Below are positions 22,593 to 31,084 of a DNA stretch of 32,283 nucleotides, piece by piece. A program made the position numbers and the translations under genes. Location of the stretch: positions 1 through 32,283 of the forward strand of contig CANRAA010000009.1 of the NCBI GenBank assembly GCA_947628485.1, read 5' to 3'. This DNA is from an uncultured Bacilli bacterium. GTDB lineage: Bacteria > Bacillota_I > Bacilli_A > RF39 > UBA660. The notes below the pieces were generated by a model. It worked only from the letters and a program-made list of their open reading frames with translations, was not told the origin of the DNA and ran no database searches. How positions within the stretch are numbered: the first letter of the stretch is position 1; each line of letters begins with the position of its first letter.

Positions 22593-23063
22593 ATGGATGG
22601 AATGGTTTATATTAATTTAGAAACGGGAGAAATAAAAGATACAATTGAAGGATATATCCATTGTGATAGAGAAATTAGTAAAGCTATATATAACTTAAAC
22701 AAAAAAGGTTATTTAACTAAAGCCTCTTGTGCTGGACATACCCGTTTTGCTATTTATGAAGAAAATAATTGTGATATTGATTTTTTAGAAGAAGTTAAAA
22801 ATAATCCTTTATGTGAAATAATTGAAGTTAGAGAAAAAGATTTTGACTATTATTGGAAAGCTCAAATAACTTCTATTTATGTGATGTTTAAAGAAAACTA
22901 TCAATTTTCTACTCTACCTGAAGGTTTTGAATTAGAAAGTGATGGTATAATTGAACATATTGTTTATTTTTATCATGATGGAAAATTGCGAAGAAGAAAA
23001 GATATTCAAAGAGAACTTGATAAATATCAAAACATTTTAACGGAATGGACCGAAAATTTATAA
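22593..23063 (+). CDS. TYW3-like small protein (GYxTxxSCxGH motif)
   Basis: 156 residues. The motif ISKAIYNLNKKGYLTKASCAGH resembles the conserved GY.T..SCSGH element of TYW3-like methyltransferase-related proteins and of a small bacterial family of unknown function; it is given here in two parts, ISKAIYNLNKKGY and LTKASCAGH. The C-terminus is helical (LRRRKDIQRELDKYQ). GAAAGG lies 11 nt before the ATG; an ATG three codons on would also fit. TATAAT sits about 20 nt before the ribosome site. A methyltransferase role is not supported beyond the motif. Confidence 0.65.
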   Translation: MDGMVYINLETGEIKDTIEGYIHCDREISKAIYNLNKKGYLTKASCAGHTRFAIYEENNCDIDFLEEVKNNPLCEIIEVREKDFDYYWKAQITSIYVMFKENYQFSTLPEGFELESDGIIEHIVYFYHDGKLRRRKDIQRELDKYQNILTEWTENL

Positions 23064-23095
23064 AAAATACATTGCATGAAATTAAGCTAGCATAA

Positions 23096-23123
23096 TTGAC
23101 AAATTTAATAAATATAGTATAAT
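23096..23123 (+). promoter_or_regulatory. Promoter of rpsD
   Basis: TTGACA (23096-23101), 16 bp, TATAAT (23118-23123). It predicts a leader of about 155 nt before the rpsD ATG. Confidence 0.75.
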
Positions 23124-23129
23124 AATTAT

Positions 23130-23286
23130 GCAATTAATTTGGCAGTGAGTTATTTAAATTGTAATGTGTTATAAAAGTTAAAAGTAATTAAAGACTGCCT
23201 TTAGTGAAATTAGAAAAATATAACTCCCTACAACTATAAATAATTCAAAAACAAATATTGTAAATAAGAAAGAAAGGAGAAATATT
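23130..23286 (+). promoter_or_regulatory. Structured rpsD leader, candidate S4 autoregulatory element
   Basis: GGCAGT (23141-23146) can pair with ACTGCC (23194-23199), and the adjacent GAGTTAT (23147-23153) with ATAACTC (23220-23226). The two helices cross, so they form a pseudoknot or exclude each other. rpsD of Bacillus subtilis is known to be autoregulated by S4 binding to its structured leader. AAAGGAG precedes the ATG outside these helices. Confidence 0.6.
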
Positions 23287-23889
23287 ATGGCAAGATATAC
23301 AGGCCCTAGTTATAAGAAATCTAGAAGACTTGGCTTCTCTACTTTAGAAAATGGTAAAGAATTAGCTCGTCGTCCTTATGCTCCAGGTATTCATGGTAAA
23401 GATAGAAAAAAGAAATCTAGTGAATATGGTGTCCAATTACAAGAAAAACAAAAAGTTAGATTTATGTATGGCTTAACTGAAAAACAATTCCATAAAGTTT
23501 TTGAAAAAGCCCAAAAAATGCCAGGAATCGCTGGAGAAAATTTACTTATGTTACTCGAAAGTAGATTAGATAATATTGTTTATCGTTTAGGTATGGCTAG
23601 AACTAGAAGAGCGGCTCGTCAAATTGTTAATCATGGACATATTTTAGTTAATGGTAAAAAAGTTGACATCCCATCATACAGAGTTATGCCTGGAGATACA
23701 ATAAGTGTTAAAGAACATTCTTTAAATCATGCTGGTATCTTATCAGCGGTTGAAGAAAAAATAACTGTTCCAGCATACTTAGAATTTGATGCTAAAAAAC
23801 TTACAGGAAAATATGTTAGATTCCCTGAAAGAAGCGAACTAAATTCAGAAATTCAAGAACAACTTATTGTTGAATTCTACAACAGATAA
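23287..23889 (+). CDS. rpsD: 30S ribosomal protein S4
   Basis: 200 residues, the standard bacterial length. It starts [16 protein letters not shown] and carries the S4 RNA-binding domain with [20 protein letters not shown] and [20 protein letters not shown]. The N-terminal zinc cysteines found in some S4 proteins are absent (C-minus form). S4 binds 16S rRNA early in small-subunit assembly and, in Bacillus, represses its own mRNA. It stands alone here, as in Bacillus, rather than in the alpha operon. Confidence 0.97.
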   Translation: MARYTGPSYKKSRRLGFSTLENGKELARRPYAPGIHGKDRKKKSSEYGVQLQEKQKVRFMYGLTEKQFHKVFEKAQKMPGIAGENLLMLLESRLDNIVYRLGMARTRRAARQIVNHGHILVNGKKVDIPSYRVMPGDTISVKEHSLNHAGILSAVEEKITVPAYLEFDAKKLTGKYVRFPERSELNSEIQEQLIVEFYNR

Positions 23890-23900
23890 TAAGTGTTTTA

Positions 23901-23928
23901 AAAGGCTACCGTTTGGTAACCTTTTTTT
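23901..23928 (+). terminator. Terminator of rpsD
   Basis: AAGG-C-TACC, loop GTTT, GGTA-A-CCTT followed by TTTTTT. On the minus strand it may also serve the convergent gene ending at 23927. Confidence 0.8.
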
Positions 23929-24718
23929 ATTTGTTTTTATATCTTCTTAAAGATATAACATTCAAATTACTTAATTCACTAACTAAATCTTTATGAAAGT
24001 TATTTATTTCTTCTGAAGAAATTTCTAAAGAAGATAAAACATCTAGTTCTTTGACAAAGGAATTAATAGTAATTTCTTCTTTTTTATCGGCAATAGCTAA
24101 AGATAAAGTTTTCATTAAAACCATTTCTAATATTTGTTCTAATTTAGTTTCTTTATCATGAAGTTTTAAAAAATTATTTAGATTATTAAATAAAACATTC
24201 CATTCTTTATCTTCAATATTTATGGGTGGCATATTATAGATTTTTTGATAATTCTCTAAATTAATAAAGAAACTATTAATTACTTCATCATAACTTGAAT
24301 ATAATTTTACTACTTTATTTTTTTGTTTTTCTAAAGCTTTTTGATATTTAATTTCTTCAATACTTTTTTTAGGAATACCTTCTTCTAAAACTTTTTTAGC
24401 TTCTTTAGTATATAAATCATCATCGTCTAAAATTTTACTATTTTCTTTTATTTTATCTAAAAAGTGTTTATTTTCTAATTTATTAATATTTAAAGTATCA
24501 TAAGTAAGAGTCCCCACGGATACTAAACAAGCGATAATTAAGAATATTAATTGATGTGTTGTAATAAAAATACCCATAGGAATTAGAAAACACCCTAAGA
24601 AAATAAATGCCTTTTTTAAGGCTTTTTTAGACCTTTCATTTAAATCTTTACTAGTTTTGGCAATATAAGAATTTATTTGATTTATTCTTATATTTTTATC
24701 TAAATCATGCATTTTCAT
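23927..24718 (-). CDS. Hypothetical two-helix membrane protein with coiled coil
   Basis: 263 residues. Basic N-terminus, then two hydrophobic helices (about 36-53 and 57-73) as a hairpin, then a long cytoplasmic helical domain (about 75-263) with repeated Lys/Glu runs. No family recognised. Last gene of the AAA/DUF1653/HD/M16 run, 43 bp after the M16 peptidase. The ribosome site GAGGGGG lies in a CUCCUC-GAAA-GAGGGG hairpin that could limit its translation. Confidence 0.7.
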   Translation of the reverse strand: MKMHDLDKNIRINQINSYIAKTSKDLNERSKKALKKAFIFLGCFLIPMGIFITTHQLIFLIIACLVSVGTLTYDTLNINKLENKHFLDKIKENSKILDDDDLYTKEAKKVLEEGIPKKSIEEIKYQKALEKQKNKVVKLYSSYDEVINSFFINLENYQKIYNMPPINIEDKEWNVLFNNLNNFLKLHDKETKLEQILEMVLMKTLSLAIADKKEEITINSFVKELDVLSSLEISSEEINNFHKDLVSELSNLNVISLRRYKNK

Positions 24719-24725
24719 TTAAAGC

Positions 24726-24741
24726 CCCCTCTTTCGAGGAG
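24726..24741 (-). promoter_or_regulatory. GNRA-capped hairpin covering a ribosome binding site
   Basis: Minus strand CUCCUC (24741-24736), GAAA tetraloop, GAGGGG (24731-24726). The 3' arm is the Shine-Dalgarno of the 263-residue gene. Confidence 0.5.
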
Positions 24742-24761
24742 TTATTATACTGCAAAATACC

Positions 24762-26042
24762 TTATTTGTCAAAATCTAGAGGATTTAAAATTAAAATACT
24801 TTGTTCTTTAGTATCCAAATGTTTTAAAAATTCCTTTGTTTCTTTATAAGTAATACTTTCATATATTTCTTTTAAATTAGGAATAATATCGCCATAAGAT
24901 AAGATTTCTCTTTGAATAAGACTATTGACCCCTTCGACATCTTCATAATCTAATATCAAAGTAGCAATATTGGCATTTTTCGTTCTATTAAAAGTTTTTT
25001 CATCTATTCCTAAATGATTTAATTTATCTTTAAATAATTCTAAGACCTCTTCTTTTAATTCACTATCAATCGTAAACATTAAAGTGACATAATCATCAAA
25101 GATATCACATGTATAATTTAACTCACTAATAATTTCTTTTTCAAGGAGATAATCCCGAAAATCACTAGTGACTCCAAAGTTAGCCTTTAAAATTAAAGAC
25201 ATCATAATCCGAATATGTAAATCGTCATAGCCTTTAAAATTACTTTTAGGTATTTTTAGACCGACTTTAATCTTTTTATTCGTAACATTGATATTTACTT
25301 CTTCATATTCTACTCTAACCTTTTTGCTTTCCTTAGGAATTATTCTTTCGGGATTTAGATATTTAGGAAATTCTTTTTTATTTTGATTTTCTTTTAGGGC
25401 ATCTAGTAATTCATAAGGATTAAAATTACCGGTTACCACTAAAAAAATATTTTCTGGATGATAAAAATTATTAAAAACTAACTTAATATCTTCTAAAGTT
25501 ATCTTTTTAACATCTTTAGCACTTCCGGTAATTAAATCTTTATAAGGGTATTCATTAAAGATATTATCTAAATGTTTAAAAAGCATAACTGTATAAGGGT
25601 CATCTTCCCCCATTTTGGCTTCCTCTACAATTATTCCTTTTTCATTTTTGACAATACTTTTGGTAAAATAATCATTTTGGACAAAATCCACTAAATGAAT
25701 AACATTATCTTTAGGATTAGAGGTGCCTAAAACTTGATAATTGGTATAATTAAAAGTCGTAAAAGCATTGGAATCACTTCCCATTTTAAAGAAATAATCA
25801 TGGGCGGTGGTATCTTTACTTTCATTAAATTTAATGTGTTCTAGAAAGTGGGCTACTCCTTTGGGTACTTCATAAGTTTTACCATTCATTTGAAATTTAT
25901 TAAATATAGAACCATATTTAACTGATAAAGTTCCATAAAAAGTATTAACATCTTTTTTTACCCACATATAAACTTTTAAACCATTAGGAAGTTTTTCATA
26001 ATAAATGGTTTCATTTAAACCTTTAAGATTTATTTCTTTCAT
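24762..26042 (-). CDS. M16-family zinc peptidase, catalytic partner (YmfH-like)
   Basis: 426 residues with the inverted zinc motif HFLEH (H65, E68, H69) and the distal Glu in IVEEAKMGEDDP (about 140-141). This makes it the catalytic half of the pair, like YmfH of Bacillus. M16B enzymes act as two-subunit clamshells that degrade or process peptides in the cytoplasm; substrate unknown. The start codon shares one base with the stop of the upstream M16 gene (TAATG), so the subunits are made together. Confidence 0.9.
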   Translation of the reverse strand: MKEINLKGLNETIYYEKLPNGLKVYMWVKKDVNTFYGTLSVKYGSIFNKFQMNGKTYEVPKGVAHFLEHIKFNESKDTTAHDYFFKMGSDSNAFTTFNYTNYQVLGTSNPKDNVIHLVDFVQNDYFTKSIVKNEKGIIVEEAKMGEDDPYTVMLFKHLDNIFNEYPYKDLITGSAKDVKKITLEDIKLVFNNFYHPENIFLVVTGNFNPYELLDALKENQNKKEFPKYLNPERIIPKESKKVRVEYEEVNINVTNKKIKVGLKIPKSNFKGYDDLHIRIMMSLILKANFGVTSDFRDYLLEKEIISELNYTCDIFDDYVTLMFTIDSELKEEVLELFKDKLNHLGIDEKTFNRTKNANIATLILDYEDVEGVNSLIQREILSYGDIIPNLKEIYESITYKETKEFLKHLDTKEQSILILNPLDFDK

Positions 26043-27319
26043 TACTCCTCACCCCCATTATCACTAGCATCTTGAATATATACCGTATTTAAACTTAAGC
26101 TTTTGGCACATTTAATCACATCATCTCTTTTGACCTTTTGAATTAAAGCACTTCTTTCTTCAAGTAAAGGAACATTATCAAAAACATGAAAAATATAATT
26201 ACTTAAAATAGATACATTATTGTCATTACTCATTTTTAAAGAAACCGCTAAATTCTTCTTGGCATCTTCTAAAGTAGTATCTAAAAATTTTCCTTTAACC
26301 ATTTCACTCACCGCTTTTTCAATTAGTTTTCTGGCGGTATTAACATTCTTTTTATCTAAAGATACTTCAATTACTAATAATTCATCATATTTTAAATATA
26401 AACTTCTGACAGCATAACATAAAGAATTTTTCGAACGCAAGCTTTCATAAAGTTTACTCGTAATACCACCCGAACCAAATATATAATTAAAAACATAGAA
26501 AGCACTATTCCGCATCTCTTTCGTTAAATCTCTAATATTATAAACCATAACTAAAGTACTTTGGACAAAATTAGATTTTTCTTTTACTACTAGAGGTTTC
26601 TTTCTTAATTTATTATTCACAATTAATTTAGGTTTACTTATTTTTATTACTCTATTTATATAACTATCTTTAATTATTTTGACTATTTCTTCCATATTAT
26701 AATTACCAATAACAAAGATATCACAATTAGAAGTCTTCAATAATTCTAAGTAAGCTTCATATAGAGTATGGGGCGTAATATTTAAAACTTCTTCTCTTTC
26801 CCCAAAAACTTTAAAAGAACTAGGAGAAGTACTATCCATTTTTTCTAAAGCCTTAATAATGGCGAGTCTATCAGAAGACTCTTTTAAACTTTCAATTTCT
26901 TCGAGTAATCTTTTTCTAATAATATTAAAGTTAGTTAAATCAAATTCTTTATTTTTAACTTTCGGATTGTTAATAACTTTAAAAGGGAAAGAAACAGCTT
27001 CTTTTAAATATTCAGCATCATTTATATATTCCGGATCAATAAATTCAAAAATAAAGGAAACAGTATATAAATTACCGGTTTTGTTAGTAACACCATAAAA
27101 AATAGATTTATATAATTCTTCTAAACGTATGGCCATATCTTTTCTTCTTTGGTAGTCTTTTGAACAATCAGTTAAAATATCACTTAAAAAAGTAAAAAGA
27201 GGTAATTCTTCTTTTTTTACTTCTCTTCTAAAAATTATTTCCATTCTAATTGTTTTAAATTTGTCAGTTTTAATGGTATGAATATTATAAGAATCACAAT
27301 CATATTTTTTATATTCCAT
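26042..27319 (-). CDS. M16-family peptidase homologue lacking the zinc motif (YmfF-like)
   Basis: 425 residues with the M16 fold. At the place of HXXEH the sequence reads LFTFLSDILTD, with no His pair, so zinc binding is lost. The C-terminal half keeps FGSGGITSKLYESLRSKNSLCYAV, given here as FGSGGITSKLYESLR, the substrate-clamp segment with the conserved Arg/Tyr pair. It is the non-catalytic subunit of the heterodimer with the next gene, as YmfF is with YmfH. GAGGTG precedes the ATG. Confidence 0.88.
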   Translation of the reverse strand: MEYKKYDCDSYNIHTIKTDKFKTIRMEIIFRREVKKEELPLFTFLSDILTDCSKDYQRRKDMAIRLEELYKSIFYGVTNKTGNLYTVSFIFEFIDPEYINDAEYLKEAVSFPFKVINNPKVKNKEFDLTNFNIIRKRLLEEIESLKESSDRLAIIKALEKMDSTSPSSFKVFGEREEVLNITPHTLYEAYLELLKTSNCDIFVIGNYNMEEIVKIIKDSYINRVIKISKPKLIVNNKLRKKPLVVKEKSNFVQSTLVMVYNIRDLTKEMRNSAFYVFNYIFGSGGITSKLYESLRSKNSLCYAVRSLYLKYDELLVIEVSLDKKNVNTARKLIEKAVSEMVKGKFLDTTLEDAKKNLAVSLKMSNDNNVSILSNYIFHVFDNVPLLEERSALIQKVKRDDVIKCAKSLSLNTVYIQDASDNGGEE

Positions 27320-27353
27320 AAGTCACCTCTTTACTAGTTATTATAACATAAAT

Positions 27354-28472
27354 TTAGTTATTTATGAGTTTCTTATATTGTTTTAATAAAAATTCATCTG
27401 TCATTCCCGCTAGATAATCTAAAACAATTCGCTCCGGACTATTTTTTTGATATTCTTCATTCATACTAACTAAATAATGTTTATAAATAATTGATTTATG
27501 ATTACCTTTCTTTAAATCATCTAAATAATAATCAAATAATTTATTAAAGGCATCTTTAACCATTTCTTTTTCTTCATCACTCGCCGCTTTATTATAAATA
27601 TATTTGTAATTAAATGTTTTTAAGTCCTCTAGAGCTTCATAAACTTCTTTACTTAATTTAATATAATTTTTACCCATACTATTTTTAATAATATCAATTA
27701 TTAAAGTATTAACTACTTCTTTATTCGTGCATCCTAAAACATCAGTAATTTTTTTCGGTACCATCTCTTTGGTAATGATATTATTTCTAATGGCATCTTC
27801 CACATCTTTTCCAATGTAGGCAATTAAATCACTAATTCTTACCACACAACCTTCTAAAGTCATGGGACGCATTTTTAAAATAACTTCTTTATCTTGATAA
27901 GACTTATGGTATTCTTCTAAAAATTCTTCCTTCGTTTTCTTTCTTGGTTCATATTTATTTAAAGCGATTTCGCCATTATGACACATAATCGCATCTAAAA
28001 CGGGAATCGTTATATTTAACCCTTCCCCATGTTTTTCAATTTCCATTAAAAGTCTCACACTTTGAATGTTATGATTAAAATAACCTAAATGATGTTTTAA
28101 ACTTATTTCATTTAGAATAGATTCTCCTAAATGGCCAAAGGGAGCATGACCTAAATCGTGGCCTAATGAAGCGGCCTCGATTAAGTCTTCATTTAAAGAT
28201 AAAGCTCTCCCAATAGTTCTCGCAATTTTACTGACATATTGCACGTGAGTCATTCTTTTTTGTAAATGATCATTTCCGGGATGTGTAAATACTTGGGTTT
28301 TATCAATATAACGCGTATAGGCTAAAGAATATAAAATACGGTCAATATCTCTATAAAATGTCGGTCTTAAATCCGGTTCTTCAGGAATTATTCTTTCCCC
28401 CTTTTCATAAGGACAAGCAAAAGGCCCTAAAGATTTTATTTCCATTGATTTTCTTATTTCATCTTCATTCAT
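27354..28472 (-). CDS. HD-superfamily dGTPase-like triphosphohydrolase
   Basis: 372 residues. Motifs of the dGTPase group: GNDHLQKRMTHVQYVSKIAR, GHDLGHAPFGHLGE, CHNGE and VVRISDLIAYIGKDVEDA, giving the metal-binding H...HD...D set. Such enzymes hydrolyse dNTPs to deoxynucleosides and triphosphate and help balance dNTP pools; substrate preference is not predictable here. The ATG overlaps the TAA stop of the DUF1653 gene (TAATG), and its ribosome site GGAGG lies inside that gene. Confidence 0.88.
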   Translation of the reverse strand: MNEDEIRKSMEIKSLGPFACPYEKGERIIPEEPDLRPTFYRDIDRILYSLAYTRYIDKTQVFTHPGNDHLQKRMTHVQYVSKIARTIGRALSLNEDLIEAASLGHDLGHAPFGHLGESILNEISLKHHLGYFNHNIQSVRLLMEIEKHGEGLNITIPVLDAIMCHNGEIALNKYEPRKKTKEEFLEEYHKSYQDKEVILKMRPMTLEGCVVRISDLIAYIGKDVEDAIRNNIITKEMVPKKITDVLGCTNKEVVNTLIIDIIKNSMGKNYIKLSKEVYEALEDLKTFNYKYIYNKAASDEEKEMVKDAFNKLFDYYLDDLKKGNHKSIIYKHYLVSMNEEYQKNSPERIVLDYLAGMTDEFLLKQYKKLINN

Positions 28473-28690
28473 TATTCTACCTCCGTAAATCTAAATTCTT
28501 CCTTAACATCCGGATATTTATCTTTATCAACCTTGGATAAAAACATCGCATAATCTCTTACCCAATTATGTTCTCCGTCAGTATAAACAACTACTTTATG
28601 TTTATCTTCACTATCTAATGCTACACATATAACTTTATAAATATTTCCTTTAAAATGGCGATAAGTACCACCTACTTTAACTTCACGCAT
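28472..28690 (-). CDS. DUF1653 protein
   Basis: 72 residues, the usual size. Family pattern: VGGTYRHFKGNIYKVICVAL, VVVYTDGEHNWVRDYAMFL. DUF1653 is a small beta-barrel-like domain of unknown function. Overlaps the dGTPase-like gene by one base and lies 10 bp after the ATPase gene, so it is part of one operon. A GGAG-type site is weak; AGGAG sits in the ATPase stop region. Confidence 0.85.
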   Translation of the reverse strand: MREVKVGGTYRHFKGNIYKVICVALDSEDKHKVVVYTDGEHNWVRDYAMFLSKVDKDKYPDVKEEFRFTEVE

Positions 28691-28700
28691 AAATCTCCTA

Positions 28701-29897
28701 CTAATCCATATCTTCTAAAGAAGCCATAAGTAAAAAATCTTTTAATTTTAGATGCTTAACTGTACTCGTTGAATAATCAATATCATCATTAGTAATTAAT
28801 ATTTTTTGATTGTTATTATCAAGTTTAGTAAAAGCCCCAAATTCTCGATTATAAGTACTTTCATTTTCCACACTATAAGCAACTTGGATATAATATTCTT
28901 TACCTTCTTTACTAGCTATAAAATCTATTTCTTTATCCTCATCACTTTTATTAAATACTTTTAATTCATAACCCATGTATATAAGTTCATTGTAAACAAT
29001 ATTTTCTAAATTATGAGTTAAATCATAACGATTATTTATACTTCTTAAGGAATTAAATGATACATCCTCATCATATATTTTAAAATAATAAGTAAGTTCA
29101 CTCTTCGTTTTAGAAGAATATGGTTTAATCCGATTAATAACATAGGCTTTTTCTAAATATCCTAAATATTTAATTATGGTATTTATGGAACATTTAATAT
29201 GTTCGTTTTTTAAATAATCTTCAATAGAACGAGAAGAAAAAATCCTAGAGTTAGACTTTAAGACATAATTTACTATTCTTCTAAATAATTCTTCATTATT
29301 TATTTTAAAACGAATAATTAAATCACGAAATATTATAGACTCATTTAAATCTTTTAAATAAGTTATCATATCTTTTTCATTAAATTCCAATCTTTTAGGA
29401 AATCCACCCCAAACTAAATAATCCGCAATACTACATTCTTTTTTTAATTCTTTGGTATACTCTAATATTTCTTTATAAACAAATGGCCTTATTCTAAATG
29501 ATACATAACGGCCACTGAAAGCATCCGTATACTCTTTAGCTAAAAGTTTAGAATTAGAACCTGTTATAAAAACAGAATTATCATGAAGTCTTAATGTTTT
29601 TACGGCTTTGTTCCAATCTTTTACTTCTTGTATTTCATCTAAAAAGATATAACATTTCCCATCTTTACGATTATTATTTACATATTCAATTAATTTTTCA
29701 CTATTATAAATATTTGCGGAAACCTCTTCATCTTCAAAGTTTAAATAAATAATATTATCAGTTTTCTTACTTATTTCCTTTTTTATTTGTTCTAAAATTA
29801 TTGATTTACCACATCTTCTAACTCCCACAATTATTTTAATTAAATCACTATCATAAAATCCTCTTATTTCTTTTAAATAATGTTCTCGGTTAATCAT
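28701..29897 (-). CDS. AAA_14/DUF4143-type ATPase
   Basis: 398 residues. Walker A VGVRRCGKSIILEQI, Walker B CYIFLDEIQEV, sensor FITGSNSKLL, then the LSGRY-like AFSGRYVSFRIRPF, a winged-helix part (about 190-250), and the C-terminal DUF4143 nuclease-like domain (YNELIYMGYELKVF...EIDFIAS). Conserved Glu/Asp/Lys of the PD-(D/E)XK-like fold are visible at DKEIDFIAS and YYIQVAY. Such proteins are widespread, patchily distributed, and of unsettled role. First gene of a likely six-gene transcript. Its promoter is covered by repeated AGTGAACAATT-type half-sites. GAGGTG precedes the ATG. Confidence 0.88.
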   Translation of the reverse strand: MINREHYLKEIRGFYDSDLIKIIVGVRRCGKSIILEQIKKEISKKTDNIIYLNFEDEEVSANIYNSEKLIEYVNNNRKDGKCYIFLDEIQEVKDWNKAVKTLRLHDNSVFITGSNSKLLAKEYTDAFSGRYVSFRIRPFVYKEILEYTKELKKECSIADYLVWGGFPKRLEFNEKDMITYLKDLNESIIFRDLIIRFKINNEELFRRIVNYVLKSNSRIFSSRSIEDYLKNEHIKCSINTIIKYLGYLEKAYVINRIKPYSSKTKSELTYYFKIYDEDVSFNSLRSINNRYDLTHNLENIVYNELIYMGYELKVFNKSDEDKEIDFIASKEGKEYYIQVAYSVENESTYNREFGAFTKLDNNNQKILITNDDIDYSTSTVKHLKLKDFLLMASLEDMD

Positions 29898-29918
29898 TTT
29901 TTATTCACCTCTATTTAA

Positions 29919-29947
29919 ATTATAGTGAACAAATTTCTCAAAGTCAA
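29919..29947 (-). promoter_or_regulatory. Promoter of the ATPase-led operon
   Basis: Minus strand: TTGACT (29942-29947), 17 bp, TATAAT (29919-29924). One operator half-site (29924-29935) lies inside the spacer. Confidence 0.75.
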
Positions 29948-30001
29948 TCAAATTGTTCACTCGAGTGAACAATTTTACAAAACCCAAAAAATTGTTCACT
30001 C
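29924..30001. promoter_or_regulatory. Operator array: four AATTGTTCACT half-sites with a 24-bp perfect palindrome
   Basis: Half-sites: 29924-29935 (AGTGAACAAATT), 29951-29962 (AATTGTTCACTC), 29963-29974 (GAGTGAACAATT) and 29990-30001 (AATTGTTCACTC). The middle two join into a perfect 24-bp palindrome centred on CTCGAG. Centre to centre the sites are about 27, 12 and 27 bp apart. The array overlaps and extends upstream of the promoter, a clear sign of specific regulation. Confidence 0.8.
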
Positions 30002-30026
30002 AAAAAAAGAGAAAATTACTTCTCTT
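30002..30026 (-). terminator. Terminator of the two-TM coiled-coil gene pair
   Basis: Minus strand: AAGAGAA, short loop, TTCTCTT, then TTTTT. It begins in the stop codon of the 348-residue gene. Confidence 0.7.
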
Positions 30027-31071
30027 ATTTTCCTAAACTTAAAGTTCTCTCTAATTTTTTATCTTTAGTATTATCTAAATTACCTAAAGTTGTTAAATAA
30101 TCTTCACATAATAACTGAGCATTTTTATTTTTATATAAACTACTATCTATTTGCATTTCAATATAGGCTATTTGTTTTAATATACTCATTTCCAATTCTA
30201 GTTCCTCTTTACTATGAACTCGGCCATGTTTTAAAATAATTCTTTCTTTTTCTCTTTTATATAATTCGGTTAATTTTTCTATAGTATTTAAATATTTATC
30301 TCTATCACTTCCTAGTGGTAATTCTTTTACTTTATCTACTAATTTATTAATTTCTAATAAATATAAATCTTTTACTTCTTTGCCTTTAATTATATTTTCC
30401 GTTACTTCTGATTTTTCTGGACTATTTAAATATTTTAAATAATCCTCATATTGTTCACTAAAATTTCTATATTCTGTTTCTAACTTTTCTAACTTTCTAA
30501 TAGTTTTTACAAAAGAATAACGATTATTAAAAGGAAGAACTCCAATGATAAGTTTAATTACTTTATTAACACAAAGGCCATATTCATCAAGTATTAATAA
30601 ATCGGCAAAAAATAACATAAATATAGATGATGGTAGTAAAAACTTTAGAGGAATAGTAACCTTAAACATTAACTTAACAAATAATTCCAAAATTGCCAAC
30701 ATTCCAATTGTTATTGTTGATATTAAGCCAAATTTCTCATAAATATCACTTAAATATTCTCCGTAATTTTTAAATATACAAACTTTTTTATTTTCATTAA
30801 GTAAATTGCTTTTTAAATCATTGATAGCTTTTAAATTTTTATTAATGTCATCTCTAACTGTTTCCTTATCTATAGAATTAACACTATTTTTAAGAACTTC
30901 TAAATATTCTTTTAATTCTAAACATTGTTGAATAGTATCTTCATTTAATTTATATCTATGAATTTTATTTTCTTTCTTTTTTTGCTTTTTTAATCCTTTG
31001 TTTTTTTTCTTTTCTTCATCTTTTAATTCACTATAATTAGCACTATAATCTTTAAAATTTAATTTAGACAT
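30025..31071 (-). CDS. Two-TM coiled-coil protein, paralogue of the upstream gene
   Basis: 348 residues. N-terminal motif LNFKDYS, a Lys-rich stretch (about 20-40), a helical segment, two hydrophobic helices (about 112-135 and 141-161), then a long conserved coiled-coil region (about 180-330) and the tail LERTLSLGK. It is closely similar to the neighbour over both ends, but the membrane core and the segment before it have diverged. AGGAGG precedes the ATG. Family unknown; likely a membrane-tethered helical protein with both ends in the cytoplasm. Confidence 0.75.
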   Translation of the reverse strand: MSKLNFKDYSANYSELKDEEKKKNKGLKKQKKKENKIHRYKLNEDTIQQCLELKEYLEVLKNSVNSIDKETVRDDINKNLKAINDLKSNLLNENKKVCIFKNYGEYLSDIYEKFGLISTITIGMLAILELFVKLMFKVTIPLKFLLPSSIFMLFFADLLILDEYGLCVNKVIKLIIGVLPFNNRYSFVKTIRKLEKLETEYRNFSEQYEDYLKYLNSPEKSEVTENIIKGKEVKDLYLLEINKLVDKVKELPLGSDRDKYLNTIEKLTELYKREKERIILKHGRVHSKEELELEMSILKQIAYIEMQIDSSLYKNKNAQLLCEDYLTTLGNLDNTKDKKLERTLSLGK

Positions 31072-31084
31072 AAATAAACCTCCT

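Noticed and set aside
26042-27319. Broken M16 peptidase pseudogene because HXXEH is missing
   Set aside because: The frame is intact and full length, and loss of the zinc motif in one partner is normal for YmfF/YmfH-type pairs.
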